Shown here: piece after piece, positions 6,675-12,962 of the stretch
Numbering within the stretch: the first letter of the stretch is position 1
Layout of the letters: each line of letters begins with the position of its first letter
IMG/VR virus record: IMGVR_UViG_3300030419_007750
Span: 1-37,472 of that record
Reading direction: 5' to 3' (one strand)
Origin: a virus
Length of the DNA: 37,472 nucleotides
Notes under the pieces: model-generated
Database searches by the model: none
Told to the model about the DNA's origin: nothing
Seen by the model: only the letters and a program-made list of their open reading frames with translations
Translations under genes and position numbers: made by a program

Positions 6675-7146
6675 TAGGAATTTCTACTCTTCTGGGTTGA
6701 CTTAGACACTCGACTTCTTCTTGTTCGTCACAAATCTTAATCAATTTAATATCATTGAAATCAAAAATACCTTTTATTAAATCAAAGTCTTCTTGCTCGT
6801 ATTCTTTTTCATAAACCACGGTTTTTACGCCATAGGCTGAAATCATATTTGCACAATAAGAACATGGTAATAAAGTCACAGCTAGTATGTTAACTTCACC
6901 TCTTTTACATAAAGATAAACAATTAGTTTCAGCATGTACCATCAAGGGCCGACGCTCGTCTCGACTAAAGTTTTCCCACTCTAAATTCTTACCAGAAGGC
7001 AAGCCGTTATAGCCCACGCCTATTACCATATTTTGATAATTAAGAGCGCAAGCGCCAACCTTAACGAAAGGGTCTTCACTCCTGATGGAAGCGCTTTTAG
7101 CTAACTCAAGAGCGTACTCTTCCCAAGTAGGCCTTTGCTCACTCAT
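6649..7146 (-). CDS. dcd: Deoxycytidylate (dCMP) deaminase
   Basis: dCMP deaminase converts dCMP to dUMP, feeding thymidylate synthesis. The zinc and catalytic motifs are VHAETN (His71, Glu73) and LPCSYC (Cys95, Cys98). PFVKVGACAL and GVGYNGLPSG, also typical of phage and cellular dCMP deaminases, lie near 26-52. At 165 residues it is complete for the family. It belongs with the ribonucleotide reductase and dNMP-kinase-like genes as phage nucleotide-supply functions. Its start overlaps a possible 23-residue peptide upstream. Confidence 0.93.
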   Translation of the reverse strand: MSEQRPTWEEYALELAKSASIRSEDPFVKVGACALNYQNMVIGVGYNGLPSGKNLEWENFSRDERRPLMVHAETNCLSLCKRGEVNILAVTLLPCSYCANMISAYGVKTVVYEKEYEQEDFDLIKGIFDFNDIKLIKICDEQEEVECLSQPRRVEIPNDDAFRLG

Positions 7147-7210
7147 TAAAGGCTACGCCCCACAATACAGAAGCTACAAATCCAAACATTATTAAAGAAA
7201 CTACTAACAT
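7139..7210 (-). CDS. Possible 23-residue hydrophobic micropeptide
   Basis: Between the genes at 7218-7445 and 6649-7146 the minus strand holds ATG at 7210 and a 23-residue frame, MLVVSLIMFGFVASVLWGVA then FNE, ending TGA at 7139-7141. It fills the only gap in the operon and overlaps the deaminase start by 8 bases. The sequence is one membrane-spanning helix. It is too short for coding statistics, and it may instead be a leader that couples translation. Confidence 0.35.
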   Translation of the reverse strand: MLVVSLIMFGFVASVLWGVAFNE

Positions 7211-7217
7211 TTAAATT

Positions 7218-7445
7218 TCACTTCATTTTGTAAATGAAACATGGTCTCCCCATGCTACCATTGGTTTTCCTAACGACAGAAACTTCACCATTTTCTACCG
7301 CCTTGTTAATTTTGGAGTGAACCGAAACCCTAGACAATTTTCCTTGCATTTGATTAGCTACATCACTAGCTGTGAACTCATCAGTAGGCCAAGTTACTTG
7401 AACGGGTTTTCTACCTCTTTTGGTTTTATTTGAATTATCTTTCAT
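7218..7445 (-). CDS. Small basic protein, likely winged-helix DNA-binding
   Basis: This 75-residue protein starts with a basic tail (KTKRGRKPVQVTWP). It continues FTASDVANQMQGKLSRVSVHSKINKAVENGEVSVVRKTNG and ends RPCFIYKMK. The helix-turn-helix-like centre followed by a beta hairpin (GEVSVVRKTNG...FIYK) fits a minimal winged helix. It is the first gene of the minus-strand operon and lies next to a divergent promoter, so autoregulation is plausible. The fold is inferred from pattern alone. Confidence 0.6.
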   Translation of the reverse strand: MKDNSNKTKRGRKPVQVTWPTDEFTASDVANQMQGKLSRVSVHSKINKAVENGEVSVVRKTNGSMGRPCFIYKMK

Positions 7446-7456
7446 TTCTGTACTGA

Positions 7457-7485
7457 AGAGTAATAAGTTTTTTTTATTAAGTCAA
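7457..7485 (-). promoter_or_regulatory. Sigma-70-like promoter, minus strand
   Basis: On the minus strand TTGACT (7485-7480) and TACTCT (7462-7457) are separated by 17 bases. The ATG of the small DNA-binding gene (7445) is 11 bases after the -10 element, so the leader would be about 5 bases. Confidence 0.5.
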
Positions 7486-7492
7486 TTATTTT

Positions 7493-7521
7493 TTGCAAAA
7501 TATAGGCTACAGGGTTATTTT
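7493..7521 (+). promoter_or_regulatory. Sigma-70-like promoter, plus strand
   Basis: TTGCAA (7493-7498) and TATTTT (7516-7521) are 17 bases apart. The ATG at 7529 lies 7 bases after the -10 element, roughly where transcription would begin, so the message may be leaderless. Confidence 0.45.
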
Positions 7522-7528
7522 TTAAAAA

Positions 7529-7948
7529 ATGACAGTTTTAGACACATGCGTTGAGCTTTATAAATGGTTTCAAAATCATGATTCTTTAAGCGTAAAAAAG
7601 AACTTCAAGGATATTTTTTTGATTTCTGAAGACGAAACCACAGATAAAGCTAAGTTGATAGCAGGGTTAAAAAAACTCCAAGAACAAAAAATAATTACAG
7701 AAGTAATCGTAGGCGGTGAAAATATTTTTATTTTAAATCAAAAATTGGAAAGCCTAAATCAAGATATAACAATAGACAGAAATACTGCATTAAAAATCGC
7801 ACAAGTGATAAATAATTTTTGTGATAATATAGATGACCACGTAGATGTAGCCGACCCTAGCAATATCCGTCCTAAAGATATCTTGCATATTACTTTAATT
7901 TTAGAAGCCATGCAAAAAGACGGGATAACGCCAAAAAAAATTGACTGA
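7529..7948 (+). CDS. Hypothetical protein, possible winged-helix N-terminus, 139 aa
   Basis: The first 70 residues are helical with a wHTH-like pattern (KAKLIAGLKKLQEQKIITEV, then GGENIFIL). The second half (RNTALKIAQVINNFCDNIDD ... RPKDILHITLILEAMQKDG) is a separate helical domain. I recognise no named family. It is transcribed away from the minus-strand operon and directly precedes the non-coding RNA region. Its last codons contain the -35 element of the next promoter. Confidence 0.6.
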   Translation: MTVLDTCVELYKWFQNHDSLSVKKNFKDIFLISEDETTDKAKLIAGLKKLQEQKIITEVIVGGENIFILNQKLESLNQDITIDRNTALKIAQVINNFCDNIDDHVDVADPSNIRPKDILHITLILEAMQKDGITPKKID

Positions 7949-7969
7949 CCTCCAAAATGATATTACAGT
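7941..7969 (+). promoter_or_regulatory. Sigma-70-like promoter of the non-coding RNA
   Basis: TTGACT (7941-7946) and TACAGT (7964-7969) are separated by 17 bases. The predicted start, about 7975, coincides with the first hairpin of the structured region. The -35 element overlaps the stop codon of the upstream gene. Confidence 0.45.
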
Positions 7970-7974
7970 AGCAA

Positions 7975-8350
7975 AAAAGGGTAAGAGCCCCTTTTAAGCT
8001 CGCTGGGACAAATCAGTGGAGTTTTCCTAAGATAAACCACATAACGGTTGGGGACTTAAGTCTGGGTTCCATTCTCAAGGGATACAGCTTCCTATCAAAT
8101 ACTAGGAGTAAAAAACGCTTGGTTGATTACCAAGGCATTGCCCCGCGTGAGCGGTACATAGACGTAACTAGAGTTTTTCAAGCCGCAGTTTCTCTGGCCT
8201 CCCTAACAAGAGGTAGTCTGTGCCAAACATTAGTTTGGTTGTATTTTGTGTCTTGGAGTACCCCTCTCCAATCAAAACAATAAAAGGGCCGAAGAAAAGA
8301 ATAGACACACTTAAATACGATACCCCCTTTTGTGGGGGTATTGTGTCTTT
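7975..8350 (+). ncRNA. Candidate structured non-coding RNA, about 375 nt, class unknown
   Basis: No convincing gene lies between 7949 and 8421. This stretch holds a chain of hairpins: AAAAGGG/CCCTTTT (7975-7995); GGGAC/GTTCC (8051-8070); a 6-bp stem with one bulge (8088-8108); CTTGGT/ACCAAG with a 5-base loop (8118-8134); CCGC-GTGA-GCGG with a GNRA tetraloop (8143-8154); CGCAG/CTGTG (8184-8222) enclosing CCTC/GAGG; CCAAAC-ATTA-GTTTGG (8223-8238); TTGGAG/CTCCAA (8253-8271). A long terminal stem (8303-8348) closes it. The GNRA loop exists only on the plus strand, which also has the promoter and the 3' terminator. I do not see RNase P, 6S, SRP, tRNA or group I intron core sequences. It could be a large phage RNA of the GOLLD/ROOL kind, a leader for the gene at 8422, or something new. 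Confidence 0.6.
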
Positions 8351-8352
8351 AT
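8303..8352 (+). terminator. Two-tier stem-loop terminator of the ncRNA
   Basis: An inner perfect 8-bp stem ATACCCCC (8320-8327) / GGGGGTAT (8334-8341) has a 6-base loop. An outer perfect 7-bp stem AGACACA (8303-8309) / TGTGTCT (8342-8348) follows on directly at the 3' side. The stem is followed by TTATTT. The U-run is modest, but the stem is the strongest local structure in the region. Confidence 0.65.
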
Positions 8353-8386
8353 TTCCGTGAAAAGTATCCACACCCTCAGAAACGTA

Positions 8387-8414
8387 TTGATTTTGAATCA
8401 AAATATTATAATAT
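8387..8414 (+). promoter_or_regulatory. Promoter-like region with inverted repeat before the glycosyltransferase gene
   Basis: TTGATT (8387-8392) and TAATAT (8409-8414) are 16 bases apart, 7 bases before the ATG at 8422. The -35 element is one arm of the perfect inverted repeat TTGATT-TTG-AATCAA (8387-8401), a possible operator. Confidence 0.4.
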
Positions 8415-8421
8415 ATTTTAA

Positions 8422-9150
8422 ATGAGCTCACCCACAGCTTCCTTACCTCATGTTTTTATAGCTACTCCATGTTACGGAGGAATGGTATGTCAAGAATTCA
8501 TGCAGAGTACGTTACGCGTACTACATTCGTGTATGAATAATAATATATCTCTTCAAGTTTTTATGATAGGTAATGAGAGTTTGATAACTCGTGGTAGAAA
8601 TCAGTTAGTATCGGAATTCATGGCGTCAGGAGCTTCTCATTTATTTTTTATTGATTCAGACATAGAATTCCCTGAAGATTCTATTTCTAAATTATTATCA
8701 CACGATAAGCCTGTTACAGTTGGAGCGTACCCCTTAAAACAAGAACCTATTAAGTATGTTATCAACACTGAAGGCTCCTACACTATTCATGATGATCTCG
8801 TCGAAGTTAAAGATGCAGGAACTGGTTTTATGATGATAAAAAGAGAAGTTATTTCAAAAATGCAAGAAGCTTATCCTGAGTTGCATTATGTCGGAGACTT
8901 GGACGGAGACTCTTACAGGAAGGATTTAAGGGGGAGAGATGAGCACAGAGAAAAATTAAAAAATAATTTATATAGTTTATTTGATACGTCTCATGATAAA
9001 AATGATAATAATGCCTACTTGTCAGAAGACTACACATTTTGCAGGAGATGGCAAAAAATTGGCGGTAAGATATGGCTTGATACCACTATTTCATTAAATC
9101 ATGTAGGTAGAAAAAAATACAGAGGGGATGCTTCTAAAATTTTCAAATGA
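8422..9150 (+). CDS. GT-A fold glycosyltransferase, phage type
   Basis: The N-terminus VFIATPCYGGMVCQEFMQS and the motif SHLFFIDSDIEFPEDSI (72-88) define a GT-A glycosyltransferase family common in marine phages. Asp78-Ser-Asp80 is the metal/nucleotide-sugar binding DxD. AGTGFMMIKREV (about 133-144) and SEDYTFCRRW (about 200-209) are the acceptor-side and likely catalytic-base regions. No membrane segment is present, so it acts in the cytoplasm; donor and acceptor are unknown. Its stop overlaps the next start (ATGA). It follows the ncRNA terminator and has its own promoter-like sequence. Confidence 0.82.
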   Translation: MSSPTASLPHVFIATPCYGGMVCQEFMQSTLRVLHSCMNNNISLQVFMIGNESLITRGRNQLVSEFMASGASHLFFIDSDIEFPEDSISKLLSHDKPVTVGAYPLKQEPIKYVINTEGSYTIHDDLVEVKDAGTGFMMIKREVISKMQEAYPELHYVGDLDGDSYRKDLRGRDEHREKLKNNLYSLFDTSHDKNDNNAYLSEDYTFCRRWQKIGGKIWLDTTISLNHVGRKKYRGDASKIFK

Positions 9151-9764
9151 AAACTAAAATAATTGGGATAGCAGGGGTTGCTGGGTCAGGTAAGGATTTA
9201 TTTTTTGAATTATTATCTAAAGAAATAAAATGCAAAAGGTTTTCCCTAGGGGATGAATTAAAAAAAGAAATTAAACCGTATTGCTTACAGCATTTCGGCA
9301 TTGATCCTACTAATTGCTCTAGAAAAGATAAAAATTTAATAAGAAAATGCTTAGTATCTCATGCGTCCGTAAAAAGACAACTAACTCAAGGGAGATACTG
9401 GCTAAATAAAGTAGACCCTAAAATTAAAAATCACATCTTTGAGCAATTTTTACGAGACGAAAAGATAAACGAGTACTCCTGTATTACCGATATAAGATAC
9501 AACCAATATGAAAATGATGAAGTTTCGTGGTTAAAAAATGAATTAGGAGGAATACTGGTTCATATATCTCAATTTAAAATTATTAATTCAAAAAGAGTCT
9601 TCCTACAGCCCGCGAATGAAGATGAAAAATCCCAAGACGCGGGCTTGAAATCTAACGCGGATTATTCTTACGAGTGTCAATTTATCGAAGGGCCTTTAGA
9701 AAAAGTTAAAGAGAAGCTTTCTCGTAGCTTGATAAAAGATTTTCTGAAAATAATAAAAAAATGA
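9147..9764 (+). CDS. Deoxynucleoside monophosphate kinase-like P-loop protein
   Basis: Residues 9-16 are the P-loop GVAGSGKD. They are followed by FELLSKEIKCKRFSLGDELK, the pattern of phage dNMP kinases and related nucleotide kinases. A DIRYNQYENDEVSWL stretch (about 112-126) matches the substrate or lid region of T4 gp1-type enzymes. The likely reaction is ATP-dependent phosphorylation of dNMPs, consistent with the dCMP deaminase and ribonucleotide reductase in the window. The 205-residue length fits. Substrate range cannot be read from sequence. Confidence 0.75.
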   Translation: MKTKIIGIAGVAGSGKDLFFELLSKEIKCKRFSLGDELKKEIKPYCLQHFGIDPTNCSRKDKNLIRKCLVSHASVKRQLTQGRYWLNKVDPKIKNHIFEQFLRDEKINEYSCITDIRYNQYENDEVSWLKNELGGILVHISQFKIINSKRVFLQPANEDEKSQDAGLKSNADYSYECQFIEGPLEKVKEKLSRSLIKDFLKIIKK

Positions 9765-9765
9765 T

Positions 9766-9794
9766 TTGACAAAGAATCAATTTTTAATTATTCT
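9766..9794 (+). promoter_or_regulatory. Strong sigma-70-like promoter
   Basis: A consensus TTGACA (9766-9771) is 17 bases from TATTCT (9789-9794). Transcription would start near 9801, while the ATG is at 9802, so the transcript is probably leaderless. The element begins immediately after the upstream stop codon. Confidence 0.65.
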
Positions 9795-9801
9795 AAGTGT
9801 C

Positions 9802-10113
9802 ATGAGTGATTCAAACGAAAAAGGAAAAGGTGAATGGAGTAAGCGTGAGATCGGAGCTTTATGGCTAAAGAAGAGCCAAGCAGGTAACAAGTTCCTCTCA
9901 GGGCACGTAGAAACCTCTGAAGGTGAGGGTCTTGAAGAAAACAAGGAGAGAATTATGGTTTGGCCTAATAAGGATAAAAAAAATCAAAACGCTCCTGACT
10001 ACAGAATTTACAGGTCCGAACCTAGACAACAGGAATCGGATTCCAGTGTTAAAGCTAAAGAGGTAGAGGAAGAAAAAAACGAACAAACCGAAGAAGAACT
10101 AGACGTTCTATAA
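9802..10113 (+). CDS. DUF736-like small phage protein, 103 aa
   Basis: I start this gene at ATG 9802 (MSDSNEKGKGEW) rather than at the in-frame TTG at 9766, because the latter falls inside the promoter. The segment EIGALWLKKSQAGNKFLSGH, then IMVWPNKDKKNQNAPDYRIY, resembles DUF736-type proteins (APDYRI is typical). These look like small beta-barrel, possibly single-strand-binding, proteins. The C-terminal 35 residues are highly acidic, ending EEELDVL, as in many single-stranded DNA-binding proteins. The binding role is inference. Confidence 0.65.
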   Translation: MSDSNEKGKGEWSKREIGALWLKKSQAGNKFLSGHVETSEGEGLEENKERIMVWPNKDKKNQNAPDYRIYRSEPRQQESDSSVKAKEVEEEKNEQTEEELDVL

Positions 10114-10114
10114 A

Positions 10115-11197
10115 GTGAGTTTTACCGCTAATATACCTCTCAATGGAGTCTCTTTTGGGCAAGTCTCATCCTTGCTCATGAGAGGTTTCCATAAAAGAAA
10201 TCTGGAGCCCTGTGTATTTCCTATAGGGCAACCAGATTTATCTTCTCAAGGGAATGATAAAAATTTCTTAGATTATGTGTCAAAATGTACATCTAAGGCT
10301 GCCAAAGAGCATAGGAGAGATATCCCATCTTTCAAATTATGGCATTTAAATGGCGGTCTCGACTCTTTTTCTCACGTTCATAATTTTTTGACATTTTACG
10401 AGCTCGATCAACCTACTCCTACTGAGCTTAATATAGCAAAAAATGTTGATAAACTTTTTTTTACCAATAAGTATACTCAAAATGTTTTTGAGCAATACGG
10501 AGTAGAAAGCCACGTAGTACCCCTTGCATTTGATAGTTATAATTTTTCTAAAATAAATAAAAAATATTTTGATGATGATAGAATAGTTTTTAATCTTTGT
10601 GGGAAATTTGAAAAGAGAAAAAATCATTCTAAAACTATTAAAGCATGGGCGAAAAAATTTGGAAACGATAAGAGGTATTCTCTTCAGTGTTCTCTTTACA
10701 ACCCATTTCTAGATGAAAAAAGAAACAGGGATTCATTTATAGAAGCTTTAGAGGGGCAGAATTTTTTCAATGTTCAATTTCTCGGCTCAATGCCATTGAA
10801 TAAACTGTACAATGATTTCTTAAACTCAGGTAACATCATAATAGGTATGTCTGGTGCAGAAGGATGGGGGCTTCCTGAATTCCAATCTGTAGCACTAGGT
10901 AAACATGCTGTTATCTTAAATGCTCACGCTTATCAAGAATGGGCTAATTCAGAAAATAGCGTCCTAGTTGAACCAAGCGGAAAAATCGAAGCCTACGATG
11001 GAGTATTCTTTCACAAAGGTCAAGAATTCAATCAAGGAAATATATTTGATTTCAATGAAGACGATTTTATTTCTGGATGTGAAGAAGCAATTAAAAGAGT
11101 CGAAGAAAATAAAAACAATAAAAACGGCGAAAAACTTCAGCAAGATTTCTCCCTAGACAAAACCTTGGATACACTCTTGCCCCTCATTAATGAATAA
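10115..11197 (+). CDS. GT-B fold glycosyltransferase (GT4-like)
   Basis: This 360-residue protein uses a GTG start one base after the previous stop. FTNKYTQNVFEQYGVESHVV leads into the donor domain: FNLCGKFEKRKNHSKTIKAW (about 155-174), then SGAEGWGLPEFQSVALGKHA (about 246-265). The latter has the EX7E-like Glu pair typical of GT4 retaining transferases. It would transfer a sugar from a nucleotide donor in the cytoplasm; donor and acceptor are unknown. It overlaps the next gene by one base (TAATG). Confidence 0.82.
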   Translation: MSFTANIPLNGVSFGQVSSLLMRGFHKRNLEPCVFPIGQPDLSSQGNDKNFLDYVSKCTSKAAKEHRRDIPSFKLWHLNGGLDSFSHVHNFLTFYELDQPTPTELNIAKNVDKLFFTNKYTQNVFEQYGVESHVVPLAFDSYNFSKINKKYFDDDRIVFNLCGKFEKRKNHSKTIKAWAKKFGNDKRYSLQCSLYNPFLDEKRNRDSFIEALEGQNFFNVQFLGSMPLNKLYNDFLNSGNIIIGMSGAEGWGLPEFQSVALGKHAVILNAHAYQEWANSENSVLVEPSGKIEAYDGVFFHKGQEFNQGNIFDFNEDDFISGCEEAIKRVEENKNNKNGEKLQQDFSLDKTLDTLLPLINE

Positions 11198-11595
11198 TGC
11201 CTACATATCTCTATCAGCATCCTGAAACTAAAGAAATTATAGAGGTATCTCAAAAAATTTCAGAGACTCACGAGTACACCGACGAAAACGGATTACTTTG
11301 GAATAGAGTATTCACTGTCCCCCATGCGAGTGTACCAAACATGACGCGCATAGACTCGAGTTCAGAGCATGATTTCATGAAGAAAACTCAAGATTTTGAC
11401 GGTACTATAGGAGATTTAATGGATGCCTCTAAGGACTTGAGCGAGAAAAGAAAGCAAGAAAGAGGGCACGACCATGTTCAGCAGAAATTTTTTAAAAAAT
11501 ATTCCGAAGACCGTCAGGGCTTAAAACACAGGGAAGACACCTCTCATTTAAATTCTAAATACAAACCCAATTCTGACGGAGTGATTGAAATATGA
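11197..11595 (+). CDS. FmdB-like small protein lacking the zinc-ribbon cysteines
   Basis: The start MPTYLYQHPETKEIIEVSQK resembles FmdB/CxxC zinc-ribbon proteins (MPTYxYxC...), but the ribbon cysteines are absent. The C-terminal half is charged and helical (KDLSEKRKQERGHDHVQQKF) and probably extended. Related short proteins occur in other phages with unknown role, perhaps virion-associated. It overlaps both neighbours by 1-4 bases, so it is part of the glycosyltransferase operon. Confidence 0.6.
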   Translation: MPTYLYQHPETKEIIEVSQKISETHEYTDENGLLWNRVFTVPHASVPNMTRIDSSSEHDFMKKTQDFDGTIGDLMDASKDLSEKRKQERGHDHVQQKFFKKYSEDRQGLKHREDTSHLNSKYKPNSDGVIEI

Positions 11596-12857
11596 AGTTT
11601 AGTATTTTCACCCCTTCCCACTCCCTAAAAAGAATTGACCGCACTATAGAAAGTGTAGCTAATCAATCTTTCAAGGATTTTGAATGGATTATTTGTCTTA
11701 ATAACGATGCTTTAGACTCAGACATCGAGTTACAAGCAAAGTTAATGGGTAAAGAAATAAATTACAAAATATTAAAATGGGAAGGTGATACTGATAAAAT
11801 TGGAGCCCTTAAAAAATACTGTTGCGACGAATCCCAAGGGGAACTACTTGTAGAGCTAGATCACGATGATGAGTTATCACCAGACTGCCTAGAAGAAATA
11901 AATAAAGCTGACTCAGAGAATCAAGCGGATTTTTATTATTCTGACGATATAGATATAGTAGAGGCGACAGGTGAATCCATTGCTCCCTACCCTGAAGATG
12001 GAGGATGGAAATACTACACATGCCCGCGAAGTAATATGATAGCCACAAGGGCTTTTTCCCCCTCTCCTTTGGCTTTTGGGTATATATGGTACGCCCCTAA
12101 TCACGTCAGGGTATGGAAAAAAGAGTTTTACGACAGAATAGGGGGGCACGACGTGTCTATGGACGTGCTAGACGATCACGACTTGCTTTCTAGAACTTAT
12201 ATACATGGCTCTGTACATCATATAGAAAAACCTCTATATATTTATTGGAGACACGATGAGAATACATGTTATGGTGAAAAAAATGCTAAGATACAAGAAC
12301 TCACAAGAGAGCTTCATGACAAATACATCCAACAGTTGACAGTTAAATGGAGTGAGATTAATAATTTAAAAAAAGTAGATTTATGTTGTCATCAATATAA
12401 AGCTGAAGGGTTTCTAGGTGTAGATTACTATCCTTACGATAATGTGGATATTGTCTGTGACCTAGATAAACCGTACTGGCCCTTTGAGGACGGAAGCGTG
12501 GGGGTATTCAGAATGCAAGACGCGCTAGAACACTTAAAAGACCCCATTCAGACGATGAAAGAACTCTACCGCTGTTTAGCTCCCAATGGATGGGTTTTAA
12601 TCAACGTTCCAAATACAGACGGAAGAGGTGCTTACCAAGACCCTACTCATGTTTCTTTTTGGAATAGCAATAGCTTTTGGTACTACACTAAGGCTGCTCA
12701 AGCCCAATTTATTAACACGCCTGTAAAATTTAAATTAGCTCGTATAGCTAATTATTACCCCTCCGATTTTCATGAAACTCATTGGATAGGATATACTCGC
12801 GCCCATTTAATGAAATTAGAAGAAGGCGTAATTCCCCCTGGGGGAAGAGAAATATAA
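11592..12857 (+). CDS. Fusion of GT2 glycosyltransferase and SAM methyltransferase
   Basis: Residues 1-250 form a GT2 domain. It has the N-terminal strand FSIFTPSH, the RTIESVANQSFKDFEWII region, the DHDDELSPD metal site (Asp90-Asp93), and DDHDLLSR plus YIYWRHDENT near 190-225. Residues about 258-421 form a methyltransferase-11-like domain: VDLCCHQYKAEGFLGVDYYP, FRMQDALEHLKDP, then LYRCLAPNGWVLINVPN. The usual GxGxG glycine loop is degenerate in this domain (LCCHQYKAEG). Both activities in one chain suggest addition of a sugar that is then methylated, but target and order are unknown. An AT-rich intergenic region follows. Confidence 0.8.
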   Translation: MKFSIFTPSHSLKRIDRTIESVANQSFKDFEWIICLNNDALDSDIELQAKLMGKEINYKILKWEGDTDKIGALKKYCCDESQGELLVELDHDDELSPDCLEEINKADSENQADFYYSDDIDIVEATGESIAPYPEDGGWKYYTCPRSNMIATRAFSPSPLAFGYIWYAPNHVRVWKKEFYDRIGGHDVSMDVLDDHDLLSRTYIHGSVHHIEKPLYIYWRHDENTCYGEKNAKIQELTRELHDKYIQQLTVKWSEINNLKKVDLCCHQYKAEGFLGVDYYPYDNVDIVCDLDKPYWPFEDGSVGVFRMQDALEHLKDPIQTMKELYRCLAPNGWVLINVPNTDGRGAYQDPTHVSFWNSNSFWYYTKAAQAQFINTPVKFKLARIANYYPSDFHETHWIGYTRAHLMKLEEGVIPPGGREI

Positions 12858-12878
12858 TTCCTACACTTATTTTTTTTT

Positions 12879-12947
12879 GCAAAAATTATTTTTTGCTTAA
12901 AAGGACTTTTTTCTTTTCTTGAATTAAAAAAAATGTAATTATATGTA
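12879..12947 (+). promoter_or_regulatory. nrdA promoter region with AT-rich hairpin
   Basis: GCAAAAA (12879-12885) and TTTTTGC (12890-12896) form a 7-bp stem with a 4-base loop. This may end transcription from upstream or act as an operator. Downstream, TTGAAT (12919-12924) and TATGTA (12942-12947) are 17 bases apart. A GTAATTATATGTACAC run overlaps the -10 and partly matches the GTGTA motif. The nrdA start at 12963 leaves a leader of about 9 bases. No clear NrdR box is seen. Confidence 0.45.
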
Positions 12948-12962
12948 CACTCTAAAGAGATA

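Noticed and set aside
7975-8350. Possible tRNA, RNase P RNA or group I intron within the structured region
   Set aside because: No cloverleaf with a T-loop GTTCRA, no RNase P GAGGAAAGTC-type core and no group I P7 core pair were found by eye.
8168-8431. Minus-strand open frame of 87 codons across the hairpin-rich region
   Set aside because: It runs through the terminal stem-loop and several perfect hairpins, overlaps the start of the plus-strand glycosyltransferase gene, and resembles no family; the RNA reading explains the region better.
9766-9801. Upstream TTG start that would add 12 residues to the DUF736-like protein
   Set aside because: The extension lies within a consensus TTGACA-17-TATTCT promoter; ATG at 9802 gives a better start.
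7484-12896. Identical 13-mer AATTATTTTTTGC at 7484-7496 and 12884-12896, both in promoter regions
   Set aside because: In sequence this AT-rich, dozens of 13-base matches are expected by chance in 37 kb, so position alone is not enough.
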